This document shows, one piece after another, positions 9,786-18,343 of a stretch of 64,000 nucleotides of DNA. How positions within the stretch are numbered: position 1 is the stretch's first letter; every line of letters starts with the position of its first letter. Position numbers and translations under genes: made by a program. The notes beneath the pieces are model-generated. The model saw only the letters and a program-made list of their open reading frames with translations, had not been told where the DNA came from and ran no database searches. This DNA is from Emcibacter nanhaiensis (lineage in GTDB: Bacteria > Pseudomonadota > Alphaproteobacteria > Sphingomonadales > Emcibacteraceae), in the NCBI RefSeq assembly GCF_006385175.1, contig NZ_VFIY01000016.1, forward strand, positions 1 through 64,000, written 5' to 3'.

Positions 9786-9810
9786 TTGTATACAATTTAT
9801 AAATTATGAT
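9786..9810. promoter_or_regulatory. Nested AT-rich palindromes and possible -10 before the structured RNA
   Basis: TTGTATACAA (9786-9795) and AATTTATAAATT (9794-9805) are perfect palindromes that touch each other and run into TATGAT (9805-9810), a plausible -10 element for the RNA that begins its first hairpin at 9816. They lie 110-130 bases upstream of lrp, on the opposite side. A convincing -35 at 17-base spacing was not found, so binding by a regulator such as Lrp is an alternative. Confidence 0.35.
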
Positions 9811-9815
9811 TGGAT

Positions 9816-9831
9816 GTTCCCGAAAGGGAAC
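9816..9831 (+). other. GNRA tetraloop hairpin upstream of the 6S-like RNA
   Basis: GTTCCC-GAAA-GGGAAC forms a perfect six-pair stem with a GNRA loop. It is followed by GGACAG (9844-9849) and CTGTCC (9861-9866), which can form a second six-pair stem. Either the RNA is longer than the core annotated below or these are leader structures removed by processing. Confidence 0.5.
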
Positions 9832-9865
9832 TGCATGGTGACAGGACAGTGGCATTACATCTGTC

Positions 9866-10018
9866 CAACACGAGGAACCCTGCACGTCCGCGAAATAGAT
9901 ATGGTGGGTGGCTTTGTCACTGTATCTTAGAAGGTTATTGTGGAATGGACCCTCCCTCCATTCCTTCAGGTGGCACTCAAAACCTTTGTTGTGGCTTGCG
10001 GACGTGCAGGTTCTACTC
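9866..10018 (+). ncRNA. ssrS: Structured non-coding RNA resembling 6S RNA
   Basis: No convincing ORF covers this stretch. The ends form a long closing helix: GAACC then CTGCACGTCCGC at 9875-9891 pairs with GCGGACGTGCAGGTTC at 9998-10013, interrupted by a single bulge. Inside are an apical stem GGAATGGA/TCCATTCC (9942-9949 with 9957-9964), an AAGGTT/AACCTT helix (9931-9936 with 9981-9986) and a small side hairpin around GTGGC-TTT-GTCAC. A rod of about 150 nt with a central bubble is the 6S architecture, and the bubble flanks (CGTCCGCGAA; GGCTTGCGGACGTGCA) resemble those of Escherichia coli 6S RNA. 6S RNA binds housekeeping RNA polymerase holoenzyme. The identity is inferred by eye; it lacks tmRNA, SRP and RNase P hallmarks. 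An intrinsic terminator follows. Confidence 0.6.
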
Positions 10019-10040
10019 TTTCTCCTAAATACTGACTCTC

Positions 10041-10069
10041 AGGCCTTTTCTGCGGAAAAGGCCTTTTTT
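10041..10069 (+). terminator. Intrinsic terminator of the 6S-like RNA
   Basis: AGGCCTTTTC-TGCG-GAAAAGGCCT forms a perfect ten-pair stem followed by a T run (10064-10069), the classic rho-independent form on the plus strand. Confidence 0.85.
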
Positions 10070-10290
10070 CTGCGTGTGTTGTCCGCTACTGCCCAACCTT
10101 GTCCGGCTGCGATCGGAATAATTTCCCGTTTTGATGTTCAAGAACGATATTTTTCGCCGGAAGTCACAGGGTAACTGTTACAAAACATCTTATTTTCGGG
10201 AATACACACTATTTTTGTTGAAAATTACACTCAGGGGAGTAGTCTGAACTTATTAGATTCCGCAGTGCAGCAAAACGTGAGTGTAAAACG

Positions 10291-10437
10291 ATGGGTGAGG
10301 AAACTATTGAAGTGCTGGCACGGCAGTTGGTCCGTCGGATGGGACGGTCCCAGGCCATACAGATCTGCCAGGCGAATAAATGGTTTCGGGTTCTGGATTA
10401 TATCCGGGCCATTGATAAAGGGCTCGTTGCCAAATAA
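10291..10437 (+). CDS. Small ORF of 48 codons, unknown function
   Basis: Not recognised. The product begins MGEETIEVLARQL and ends with DKGLVAK. It is predicted helical, with a basic middle (LVRRMGRSQ) and an aromatic segment (NKWFRVLDYI); no signal peptide or membrane segment. It lies between the RNA terminator and sdaA on the same strand, ending 61 bases before the sdaA start. Codon choice looks coding-like, but no strong ribosome-binding site precedes the ATG. It could be a small helix-turn-helix-like or leader protein, or a chance ORF. Confidence 0.45.
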   Translation: MGEETIEVLARQLVRRMGRSQAIQICQANKWFRVLDYIRAIDKGLVAK

Positions 10438-10498
10438 GTAACGGAAGCTCGGGGTTTAAACCGGCCGCTATTTGGCACGTCTGAATATAGGGTGGTTT

Positions 10499-11878
10499 AT
10501 GTTTCTGAGCACATTTGACCTCTTCAAGGTCGGTATAGGTCCGTCCAGTTCCCATACGGTCGGCCCCATGATTGCCGCCAAAAGATTTCTCGACAATTTG
10601 AATAGCGCCGGCAAGCTGCAGGAGATTGTCTCCCTGCAGGTCAGCCTTTATGGCTCGCTCGCCCTGACAGGCAAGGGGCATGCCACGGACCGCGCGCTTC
10701 TGCTTGGCCTGTCCGGCCATGACCCTGCCACCATTGACCCGGAGATCATCGACGGCTGTCTCGACGCCATTCGTGGTGAAAAGCAGGTCAAGCTGCTGGG
10801 GCGGTGCCGGGTTGCCTTTGATGAAACACGGGATATTCACTTCAGGATGGACGAACTGTTGCCGCACCACAGCAACGGTATGGAATTCACCGCCTTTGAC
10901 AAGGCTGGCGAGCAGCTGGCCCGGGAGGCGTTTTATTCGGTCGGCGGCGGCTTTGTCGTCTCGGAACAGGAACTGGGCAGCAATTATCCGGCGCCGGTGC
11001 AGGGCCCGGTGCCTTATCCGTTCGATCATGCGTCGGACCTGCTGGCCACCTGCAGGGATAACAAGCTGCGTATTTCCGACCTGATGCTGGCCAATGAAAT
11101 GACCCTGCAGCCGAAAAAGAAAGTGCTGGCGGGACTGGATCACCTCTATGGGGTCATGGAGGCCTGCATTGACCGCGGCTGCGCACAGGAGGGCATACTG
11201 CCCGGCGGCCTGAAAGTGGAACGCCGGGCCAAACGGCTCTATGGCGACCTGCAGAAGGGTATGGAAAAACAGCTGCGCGATCCGGCCATCATCATGGACT
11301 GGATCAACCTCTGGGCTCTGGCGGTAAATGAGGAAAATGCGGCCGGCGGGCGGGTGGTGACGGCGCCGACCAATGGCGCGGCCGGGATCCTTCCGGCGGT
11401 GCTGCGCTATTTTGACCGCTTTTATAACCAGAAGGGCCGGGAAGGCATTCATTGTTTTCTGCTGACGGCAGCGGCGATCGGCTCGCTGTACAAGAAAAAC
11501 GCCTCCATCTCCGGCGCCGAAGTGGGCTGCCAGGGAGAAGTCGGGGTGGCCTGCTCCATGGCGGCCGGCGGGTTGGCGGCGGCGCTTGGCGGCAGCAACG
11601 AGCAGGTGGAGAATGCCGCCGAGATCGGCATGGAGCATAACCTCGGCCTGACCTGTGATCCCGTGGGCGGCCTGGTGCAGGTGCCCTGTATCGAACGCAA
11701 CGCCATGGGCGCGATCAAGGCGGTGGATGCGGCGCGCCTCGCGCTGCGCGGGGATGGCCGCCATATGGTTTCCCTGGACCGGGTCATTGAAACCATGCGC
11801 CAGACCGGCCGGGACATGCAGGAAAAATACAAGGAAACCTCGAAAGGCGGCCTGGCGGTCAATATGGTTGAATGCTGA
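10499..11878 (+). CDS. sdaA: L-serine dehydratase (single-chain, iron-sulfur)
   Basis: 459-residue [4Fe-4S] L-serine ammonia-lyase that converts serine to pyruvate and ammonia. The start [20 protein letters not shown] is the conserved N-terminus; nine upstream in-frame codons were dropped. The N-terminal regulatory/beta domain carries [11 protein letters not shown] and [16 protein letters not shown]; the C-terminal catalytic domain has [33 protein letters not shown] and [19 protein letters not shown] with the cluster cysteines. The protein ends in NMVEC: a C-terminal Cys, as in the Legionella enzyme where that residue caps the cluster. Serine and proline catabolism are adjacent here (putA next, same strand). 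Confidence 0.94.
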   Translation: MFLSTFDLFKVGIGPSSSHTVGPMIAAKRFLDNLNSAGKLQEIVSLQVSLYGSLALTGKGHATDRALLLGLSGHDPATIDPEIIDGCLDAIRGEKQVKLLGRCRVAFDETRDIHFRMDELLPHHSNGMEFTAFDKAGEQLAREAFYSVGGGFVVSEQELGSNYPAPVQGPVPYPFDHASDLLATCRDNKLRISDLMLANEMTLQPKKKVLAGLDHLYGVMEACIDRGCAQEGILPGGLKVERRAKRLYGDLQKGMEKQLRDPAIIMDWINLWALAVNEENAAGGRVVTAPTNGAAGILPAVLRYFDRFYNQKGREGIHCFLLTAAAIGSLYKKNASISGAEVGCQGEVGVACSMAAGGLAAALGGSNEQVENAAEIGMEHNLGLTCDPVGGLVQVPCIERNAMGAIKAVDAARLALRGDGRHMVSLDRVIETMRQTGRDMQEKYKETSKGGLAVNMVEC

Positions 11879-12009
11879 TAGTCATTTATTCTGGTAATTA
11901 TCGTTTTTTATAGAAAAAAAACCGACTAATTTGAAAAAATGGCGACATATATCGCTAAATAGATAGTAAAATCCGTGAAAACAGTCTTCATGTATTCAAG
12001 GAGTGGACT

Positions 12010-15000
12010 ATGTATGACCTGACCCCGTCGGAGGATATTCCGGTTCGGTCGCTGGACGAGATCAGAACGGCACTGCGCCAGGCCCAGCACAGGGACGAGG
12101 AGCAAGCGATCGCCAACCTGTTTCGGGCGTCCGGCCTGACCAATGCCGCCCGCGAGCGTATCGTCGAGACCGCCCGGGCGCTGGTCAGTGAATCCCGGGA
12201 AAAAAGTGACGACCAGGGCACCATGGATTACTTCCTGCAGGAATTCGGCCTGTCCAACCGGGAAGGTGTGGCGCTGATGTGCCTGGCCGAGGCCCTGCTC
12301 AGGGTGCCCGATGGGGATACCGCCGACCGGCTGATTTCCGAGAAAATGCGCTCCGGCGAATGGTCCAGTCATCTGGGGCATTCGGATTCCCTGCTGGTCA
12401 ATGCTTCGACCTGGGGACTGATGCTGACCGGTCGCGTGGTGGAACTGGGCGAAGAGGCCCATAAAAATCCCTCCAAATGGATGGGGAAGATCATCTCCCG
12501 CAGCGGGGAGCCGGTGATCCGTTCCGCTGTTACCCAGGCCATGAAAATTATGGGCAACCAGTATGTGCTGGGCCGCTCCATCAAGGAGGCCACTGACCGG
12601 GGGCATAAGCTCAACCAGCCTGGGACCCGCTTCTCCTTTGATATGCTGGGCGAAGGCGCCCGCACCATGGCCGATGCGGACCGTTATTTCCGGGCCTATA
12701 TGGAGGCCATCGAGAAAATCAGCGCCGCCAACGGCCAGCCCAGCGTGATTGAAGCGGACGGTATTTCCGTCAAATTTTCCGCCCTCCATCCCCGCTATGA
12801 ATTTGCCCGGCGGGAAACGGTGATGAGCGAAATGCTGCCGCGGATCGTGTCCCTGGCCGCCGCGGCCCGGGCTGGCGGCATCGGCTTTACCATTGATGCG
12901 GAGGAAGCAGAACGACTGGATATCTCGCTGGATATTTTCGAGCATCTGGCCCGCAATCCGGACCTTGCGGACTGGGACGGCCTCGGCCTGGTGATCCAGG
13001 CCTATCAAAAGCGCGCGCCCTATGTCATCGACTGGCTCACCGCCCTGGCGCGGGAGAGCAGCCGGCGTTTCATGGTCCGGCTGGTCAAGGGCGCTTATTG
13101 GGACAGTGAAATCAAGCATGCCCAGGAACTGGGGCTTGAGGACTATCCGGTCTATACCCGCAAACAGACCACGGACCTCAGTTACCAGATCTGTGCCGAA
13201 CGGCTGATGGCAGCCCGGGACGTGATCTTCCCGCAATTTGCGACCCACAACGCCTATACCGTGGCCCTGGTGCTGGAACTGGCCAAAAAGGACCGCAACT
13301 TTGAATTCCAGCGCCTGCACGGCATGGGGCACCTGATGTATGACCAGCTGCGCAAGATGCTGGACGTGCCGGCGCCGCTCAGGGTCTATGCCCCGGTCGG
13401 AGCGCACAAGGACCTGTTGCCGTATCTGGTGCGGCGCCTGCTGGAAAACGGCGCCAACAGTTCCTTCGTCAACCGCTTCATGAACAAGACCATTTCGGTT
13501 GAGGAACTGATGCAGGATGTGCTGGCCCAGGTGGAAAAGGCCTCACCGCGCCGCCATCCCAATATTCCGAAGCCGGCGGATATCCTGTCCGCCTCCGGAC
13601 GCGAGCCGGGCGCGCGCCGCAACAGCGCCGGCCTGGATCTGGCCGATCCGCTGGCAACGGAACAACTGCTGCAGGAAATGAATGAAGCCCGGACCGGGGA
13701 ATGGCTGTCAGGACCCATCGTCGGCGGCGAGCTGTTGAAGCGGGATACCGTCGAGGTTATCAATCCGGCCAACCGTACAGAGATTGTCGGTCATGTCGGC
13801 GTGCCCACCGAAGTGGACATGGACAAGGCCTACAGCCTCGCCTGTTCGGCCCAGAAAGGCTGGGATGCAGTGGGCGGAGCCGCCCGGGCGGATATCCTGG
13901 ACAAGGCGGCCGATCTGCTGGAAGAAAATATGAGCCGGCTGATGGGGCTGATTGCCCTCGAGGCTGGCCGCACGGTGGCGGATGGCCTGTCCGAGGTGCG
14001 CGAAGCGGTCGATTTCTGCCGCTACTACGCCCTGCAGGCACGGACGAATTTTGCCGACCCGAAGACCCTGCCGGGTCCGACCGGGGAGCTGAACCAGCTC
14101 AGCCTGCATGGCCGCGGCGTCTTTGTCTGTATCAGTCCGTGGAACTTCCCGCTGGCCATTTTCAGCGGCCAGGTGGCGGCGGCGCTGGCGGCTGGCAATG
14201 CGGTCATCGCCAAACCGGCGGAACAGACCCCGCTGATTGCCGCCGAGGCGGTGAAGCTGCTGCACCAGGCCGGGGTGCCGGGCGAGGTGCTGCACCTGAT
14301 GCCCGGGGACGGCGCTACCGTTGGCGCGGGGTTGGTGGAAGACGCACGGCTTGGCGGAGTGGCCTTTACCGGTTCCACGGAGACGGCCAAAGCCATCAAT
14401 ATGGCCCTGGCCCGGCGTGACGGCCCGATTGTGCCGCTGGTTGCCGAGACCGGCGGCCAGAATGTGATGATTGTCGACAGCACGGCGCTGCCGGAACAGG
14501 TGGTGGATGATGTGCTGAGCTCCGCCTTCCAGTCGGCTGGCCAGCGCTGTTCCGCCCTGCGGGTGCTTTACCTGCAGAGCGAGATCGCCGACCAGGTGAT
14601 CGAAATGCTCAAAGGTGCCGCCGCCTGCCTCACGCTCGGCGATCCCCTGCAGCTGTGCACTGATGTGGGGCCGGTGATTGACGAAGAGGCCAAAGCGATG
14701 CTGGAGCGGCATGTAGAACGCATGGACCGGGAAGCCTTCCCGGTATGTGCCCTGCCATTGCCGGAAGCTTATCCGGACGGCAGCTTCTTCGCGCCGCGCA
14801 TTTATGAGATCGACCGCATCGGCCAGCTGGAGCGGGAGGTGTTCGGGCCGGTCCTGCATATTATCCGCTACAGGGCCGGTGACCTTGACAAGGTTCTGGA
14901 CGAGGTGCGGGCCACCGGTTACGGCCTGACCCTCGGCGTGCACAGCCGGATCGAAGGCCGGGCGCAGGAGATCTTTGACAAACTTAATGTGGGCAACACC

Positions 15001-15189
15001 TATGTGAACCGCAATATTGTCGGTGCGGTGGTTGGCGTGCAGCCGTTCGGCGGCCAAGGGCTCAGTGGCACCGGCCCCAAGGCGGGCGGCCCCCACTACC
15101 TATATCGTTTCGCCTGCGAAAAGACCCTGACGATCAATACGGTGGCGACCGGCGGCAACATGGAATTGTTCAGCCTCAACGAAGACTAA
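12010..15189 (+). CDS. putA: Bifunctional proline dehydrogenase / P5C dehydrogenase
   Basis: 1059-residue PutA that oxidises proline to glutamate at the membrane in two channelled steps. The N-terminal half is the FAD-dependent proline dehydrogenase barrel (VSLAAAARAGGIGFTIDAEE, VRLVKGAYWDSEIK, LRVYAPVGAHKDLLPYLVRR). The C-terminal half is the NAD-dependent glutamate-semialdehyde dehydrogenase (SPWNFPLAIFSGQ, AFTGSTETAK, and the nucleophile Cys847 in SAGQRCSALRV). There is no ribbon-helix-helix DNA-binding domain at the N-terminus, so this PutA should not repress its own gene; an external regulator such as the nearby Lrp protein is a candidate. AAGGAG precedes the ATG. A bidirectional terminator follows. 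Confidence 0.96.
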   Translation: MYDLTPSEDIPVRSLDEIRTALRQAQHRDEEQAIANLFRASGLTNAARERIVETARALVSESREKSDDQGTMDYFLQEFGLSNREGVALMCLAEALLRVPDGDTADRLISEKMRSGEWSSHLGHSDSLLVNASTWGLMLTGRVVELGEEAHKNPSKWMGKIISRSGEPVIRSAVTQAMKIMGNQYVLGRSIKEATDRGHKLNQPGTRFSFDMLGEGARTMADADRYFRAYMEAIEKISAANGQPSVIEADGISVKFSALHPRYEFARRETVMSEMLPRIVSLAAAARAGGIGFTIDAEEAERLDISLDIFEHLARNPDLADWDGLGLVIQAYQKRAPYVIDWLTALARESSRRFMVRLVKGAYWDSEIKHAQELGLEDYPVYTRKQTTDLSYQICAERLMAARDVIFPQFATHNAYTVALVLELAKKDRNFEFQRLHGMGHLMYDQLRKMLDVPAPLRVYAPVGAHKDLLPYLVRRLLENGANSSFVNRFMNKTISVEELMQDVLAQVEKASPRRHPNIPKPADILSASGREPGARRNSAGLDLADPLATEQLLQEMNEARTGEWLSGPIVGGELLKRDTVEVINPANRTEIVGHVGVPTEVDMDKAYSLACSAQKGWDAVGGAARADILDKAADLLEENMSRLMGLIALEAGRTVADGLSEVREAVDFCRYYALQARTNFADPKTLPGPTGELNQLSLHGRGVFVCISPWNFPLAIFSGQVAAALAAGNAVIAKPAEQTPLIAAEAVKLLHQAGVPGEVLHLMPGDGATVGAGLVEDARLGGVAFTGSTETAKAINMALARRDGPIVPLVAETGGQNVMIVDSTALPEQVVDDVLSSAFQSAGQRCSALRVLYLQSEIADQVIEMLKGAAACLTLGDPLQLCTDVGPVIDEEAKAMLERHVERMDREAFPVCALPLPEAYPDGSFFAPRIYEIDRIGQLEREVFGPVLHIIRYRAGDLDKVLDEVRATGYGLTLGVHSRIEGRAQEIFDKLNVGNTYVNRNIVGAVVGVQPFGGQGLSGTGPKAGGPHYLYRFACEKTLTINTVATGGNMELFSLNED

Positions 15190-15213
15190 AATTAAAAGAT
15201 ATTGGGTATAAAA

Positions 15214-15239
15214 AAACGGCGGGAAAATTCCCGCCGTTT
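15214..15239. terminator. Bidirectional terminator between putA and TonB receptor 1
   Basis: AAACGGCGGGAA-AA-TTCCCGCCGTTT is a near-perfect 26-base dyad with A/T-rich flanks on both sides, sitting between convergent genes. It differs by one central base from the dyad at 19962-19987 downstream of the second receptor. Confidence 0.85.
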
Positions 15240-15262
15240 CTCTTTTCGGTCTGTGTGGGTTC

Positions 15263-18229
15263 TTAGAACCTGGTGGTGACACCGAAGTAGAACCGTGTGC
15301 CCAGGGTGTCGTAAGTGGACGGATCCGTGTTGTTCTGGATGCCGTACAGTTCACCGATGAGCGGCGGTTTCTTGTCGAAGATATTTTCAACACCACCATA
15401 GATGTTCACGTTATCGGTTGCCTGGTAGCTCATGGACAGGTCAAAGTAGTTCCAGGCGCCGATTTCCTGGTTTTCAGGCACCTGACCTGTATCGTCACCA
15501 ACCTGCAGGGTCGGATCGTCAGAGAAGTCGGAGCTCTTCATGCTGCCGATGTAGCGCCAGTCGATGTTGAACTGGAACGGACCGCTGGCATAGGAGAAGC
15601 GGGTTGTCGCTTTCCATTCCGGGGAAGTCCCGGACAGGGCGAACGGGTTGTTCCAGCAGGCATAAATGCCGGCACACTCAAGGAAGTCCTGGCCTTCTTC
15701 GGACTGGAACTTCATGGTCATCAGGTAGTTCCCGCGAACCATGATGCCGAGGGTTGCCGGCTCTTCGCCGATACCCATGCCATCCACCTCAAAGCTGTAA
15801 TCGATCTGGAAATCGATGCCTTCGGTTTTGGCGGTTGCCAGGTTGGCAGAACCGATACGGTTGGCTTCCAGGTCTCCCAGCGGGTTACGCAGAATGGAGT
15901 TCTGACAATATTGACTGTTCAGGTCCATGGACGCGAAACACCCGTTGATATTACCCTGGGCGCTGCCGCCGAACAGGCCGATGGCATCGCTCAGCTTGAT
16001 GTTGTAATAGTCAATGGTGACGTTCAGGCCTTCAACGGCTGACGGCTGGATAACTGCCCCCAGGGTGAAGGTGTCGGTGACTTCTTCCTGCAGGTCCGGA
16101 CTGGAGGTGAAGAAGACTTCAGTCTGGCTGTCACCCTGGCTGAAGGTGTCGATCAGGCCGGCGGGTACACCCCAGGCCACGCAGAAGGCTTCCTGTTCCG
16201 GTGTCAGGCCGTTGGCAGAGTTACAGGGGTCCCGATAGGACGGGAAGCCCTGTGATTCACCGCCGAACAGTTCGTTGATGTTCGGGGCGCGCACCGCACG
16301 CTGATACTGACCGCGGATGCGGATATCAGAGATCGGCTGCCAGGTCAGGCCACCGGCATAGGTCCAGACACTGCCGACAGAGGAGTAGTCTGAGTAACGC
16401 AGGGCGCCGCTGGCTTCCAGAAGTTCAGCACCCGCTGTGTCGGACAGAATCGGAATGACCACTTCGCCGAAGACCTCGGAAACATGATAGCCGGCATCGG
16501 TGCCGACCTGGGCGTTAAAGCCGAGCAGGTCACCGGAAGCTGACGGCCAGTCCTGGGCGCCGGTGGCATTTTCTTCGCGGTAAGACGCACCGAAGGCGAC
16601 GCCAAGGTCACCGGCCGGCAGTTCGGCGATGGTGCCGTTGATGATACCTTCAACGATGAACTGTTCGTAGGTGATGCGGGCCAGGGAATCCTGGGCGGTA
16701 TAGGCCACCATGTCTTCGGTCATGGAGTCGTCACCCCAGATGTTGACCGGCACACAGCTCGGGTCCAGGGAGGTGTCATAATTACCGTCCGGGTCAAGCT
16801 GGGACAGACAGCGGACGGAGCCGTCGTTGGCAACACCGGCATTCAGGCCGTTGATGAAGCGGCTGGAAGAGGCGTCATTGAACAGCGCGTTGCTGTTGAC
16901 TACCCGGCCATAGTTAACCGACACGTCATAGTTCCAGTTGTCGTCCACGTCGCCTTTCAGGCCGGTAACGATACGCAGGGAAGAAAATTCGGAATCTGCC
17001 AGACGCGGGCCGTTTTCCAGCAGGCGACGACGGACTTTGGACAGGAAGACGGTGCCGTCCCCTGCGGTAATGTCTTTGCCGCTGCCGTCATCCAGTGTGG
17101 CAAACAATGCTTTTGACCCATCCGTCAGATAGGGGTTGTCGGCATAGTTAAAGTGGAAATTCTTGATTTCCGCCGGGGTCGGCGCCAGCTGCTGCGGTGT
17201 ATTATGCTGAACGAAAGAGATTTCCGCGTAGGCTGTGACATGTTCGTTTATGTCATAGTGACCGAGGGCCGCGGCAGAGAAACGTTCCTGCGGCAGCTGC
17301 AGGTAGTTCACCGGCATATAGTTATAGCCGAACGGATAGGGGTCGGCCGGAGCATCCGGGTCGGTCCAGGCCGGGACATTGCCGGTGAAAATATTCGGGG
17401 TGGCTTCCCCGTTCACAAAGCTAACGCCCAGGTTATCCGCGAAAGTGCTGGGAACGCGGGAAGAACCGCAGGGCTCAAGCACGGACGGCGTGGTGCCGGT
17501 GTAACAGTAGGCAGAATCACCGAGAGCCTGCTCACCGAAATCGCGTTCACCGGCAAACAGGCCGTTACGTTTGTTGTAACCAACATAGAGGACGGCGTTA
17601 CCGCGGTCATCGGCAAAGTTGCTGCCGAGGGTGACGCTGGTGTTAAAGATTTCGGCATCGCCCTTGGCGGTCATGTCGTAGGAGGCGTCGAGCTCGACCC
17701 CTTCGAAGTCATCCTTGTAGATGAAGTTGACCACGCCGGAGATGGCGTCTGACCCGTATACGGCGGAAGCGCCGCCGGTCACTACTTCAACGCGTTCGAC
17801 GAGGGACGTCGGAATCTGGTTGATGTCGACAATGCCGTCCAGGGTGGTCGGCACGTGACGACGGCCGTTGACCAGGACCAGGGTCCGGTTGGAACCGAGG
17901 CCGCGCAGGTCGATGGTGGCGGTGCCGTTCCCGGGGTTGTTGGAGGAACTTGTCAGGGCCGGCATCACCTGCGGCAGTTCGTTGAGAACCCGCTCGATAT
18001 TGACGTTACCGGAAAGCTTGATTTCCTCGGATCCCATGACAGAAACCGGAGAGACGGAGGTCAGTTCCTTGCGGGCGATGCGTGAACCGGTCACGACCAC
18101 CTCTTCAAAGACCATACCCTCTTCGGCTTCCTGGGCCTGTGCTGTCTGGTGTAGGGGGATGGTATGAAGGCCTGCTAAAACGAGTGCAGACACGCCATAC
18201 CGAAGGCGTGTTGAAAATACGCTTTTCAT
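15263..18229 (-). CDS. TonB-dependent outer-membrane receptor (paralog 1)
   Basis: 988-residue TonB-dependent receptor. A signal peptide ending near AQAQE is followed by a FEEVVVTGSRIARKELTS segment (TonB-box region and plug start). The plug contains IDLRGLGSNRTLVLVNGRRH and GGASAVYGSDAISGVVNFIY, and the 22-strand barrel ends with LGTRFYFGVTTRF, a terminal Phe as needed for outer-membrane insertion. The length and long extracellular loops with paired Cys fit the large sphingomonad/Caulobacter type that imports peptides, glycans or other oligomers rather than simple siderophores; the substrate is unknown. AAGGAG precedes the ATG. The gene diverges from the TPR-sulfotransferase and is clearly homologous to the receptor at 20013-22916. 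Confidence 0.93.
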   Translation of the reverse strand: MKSVFSTRLRYGVSALVLAGLHTIPLHQTAQAQEAEEGMVFEEVVVTGSRIARKELTSVSPVSVMGSEEIKLSGNVNIERVLNELPQVMPALTSSSNNPGNGTATIDLRGLGSNRTLVLVNGRRHVPTTLDGIVDINQIPTSLVERVEVVTGGASAVYGSDAISGVVNFIYKDDFEGVELDASYDMTAKGDAEIFNTSVTLGSNFADDRGNAVLYVGYNKRNGLFAGERDFGEQALGDSAYCYTGTTPSVLEPCGSSRVPSTFADNLGVSFVNGEATPNIFTGNVPAWTDPDAPADPYPFGYNYMPVNYLQLPQERFSAAALGHYDINEHVTAYAEISFVQHNTPQQLAPTPAEIKNFHFNYADNPYLTDGSKALFATLDDGSGKDITAGDGTVFLSKVRRRLLENGPRLADSEFSSLRIVTGLKGDVDDNWNYDVSVNYGRVVNSNALFNDASSSRFINGLNAGVANDGSVRCLSQLDPDGNYDTSLDPSCVPVNIWGDDSMTEDMVAYTAQDSLARITYEQFIVEGIINGTIAELPAGDLGVAFGASYREENATGAQDWPSASGDLLGFNAQVGTDAGYHVSEVFGEVVIPILSDTAGAELLEASGALRYSDYSSVGSVWTYAGGLTWQPISDIRIRGQYQRAVRAPNINELFGGESQGFPSYRDPCNSANGLTPEQEAFCVAWGVPAGLIDTFSQGDSQTEVFFTSSPDLQEEVTDTFTLGAVIQPSAVEGLNVTIDYYNIKLSDAIGLFGGSAQGNINGCFASMDLNSQYCQNSILRNPLGDLEANRIGSANLATAKTEGIDFQIDYSFEVDGMGIGEEPATLGIMVRGNYLMTMKFQSEEGQDFLECAGIYACWNNPFALSGTSPEWKATTRFSYASGPFQFNIDWRYIGSMKSSDFSDDPTLQVGDDTGQVPENQEIGAWNYFDLSMSYQATDNVNIYGGVENIFDKKPPLIGELYGIQNNTDPSTYDTLGTRFYFGVTTRF

Positions 18230-18343
18230 TTCCTTTGCTCCTTAGGGTTTATAAATTTTCTTCTAGTAGTTCCCTTGACCCCCGGGAGCGCGGAATCCGC
18301 CAGTGGAGATGACAGAATTTATACAATTTTGTGATAAGCACGC

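Noticed and set aside
9866-10018. tmRNA, SRP RNA, RNase P RNA or glycine riboswitch as identity of the structured RNA
   Set aside because: No T-loop/CCA end or tag frame, no SRP GGAAGG-type domain, no RNase P core, and no riboswitch core ahead of sdaA; the terminator separates it from sdaA.
10304-11764. 486-codon minus-strand frame opposite serine dehydratase
   Set aside because: No motifs; the plus strand has all serine-dehydratase signatures.
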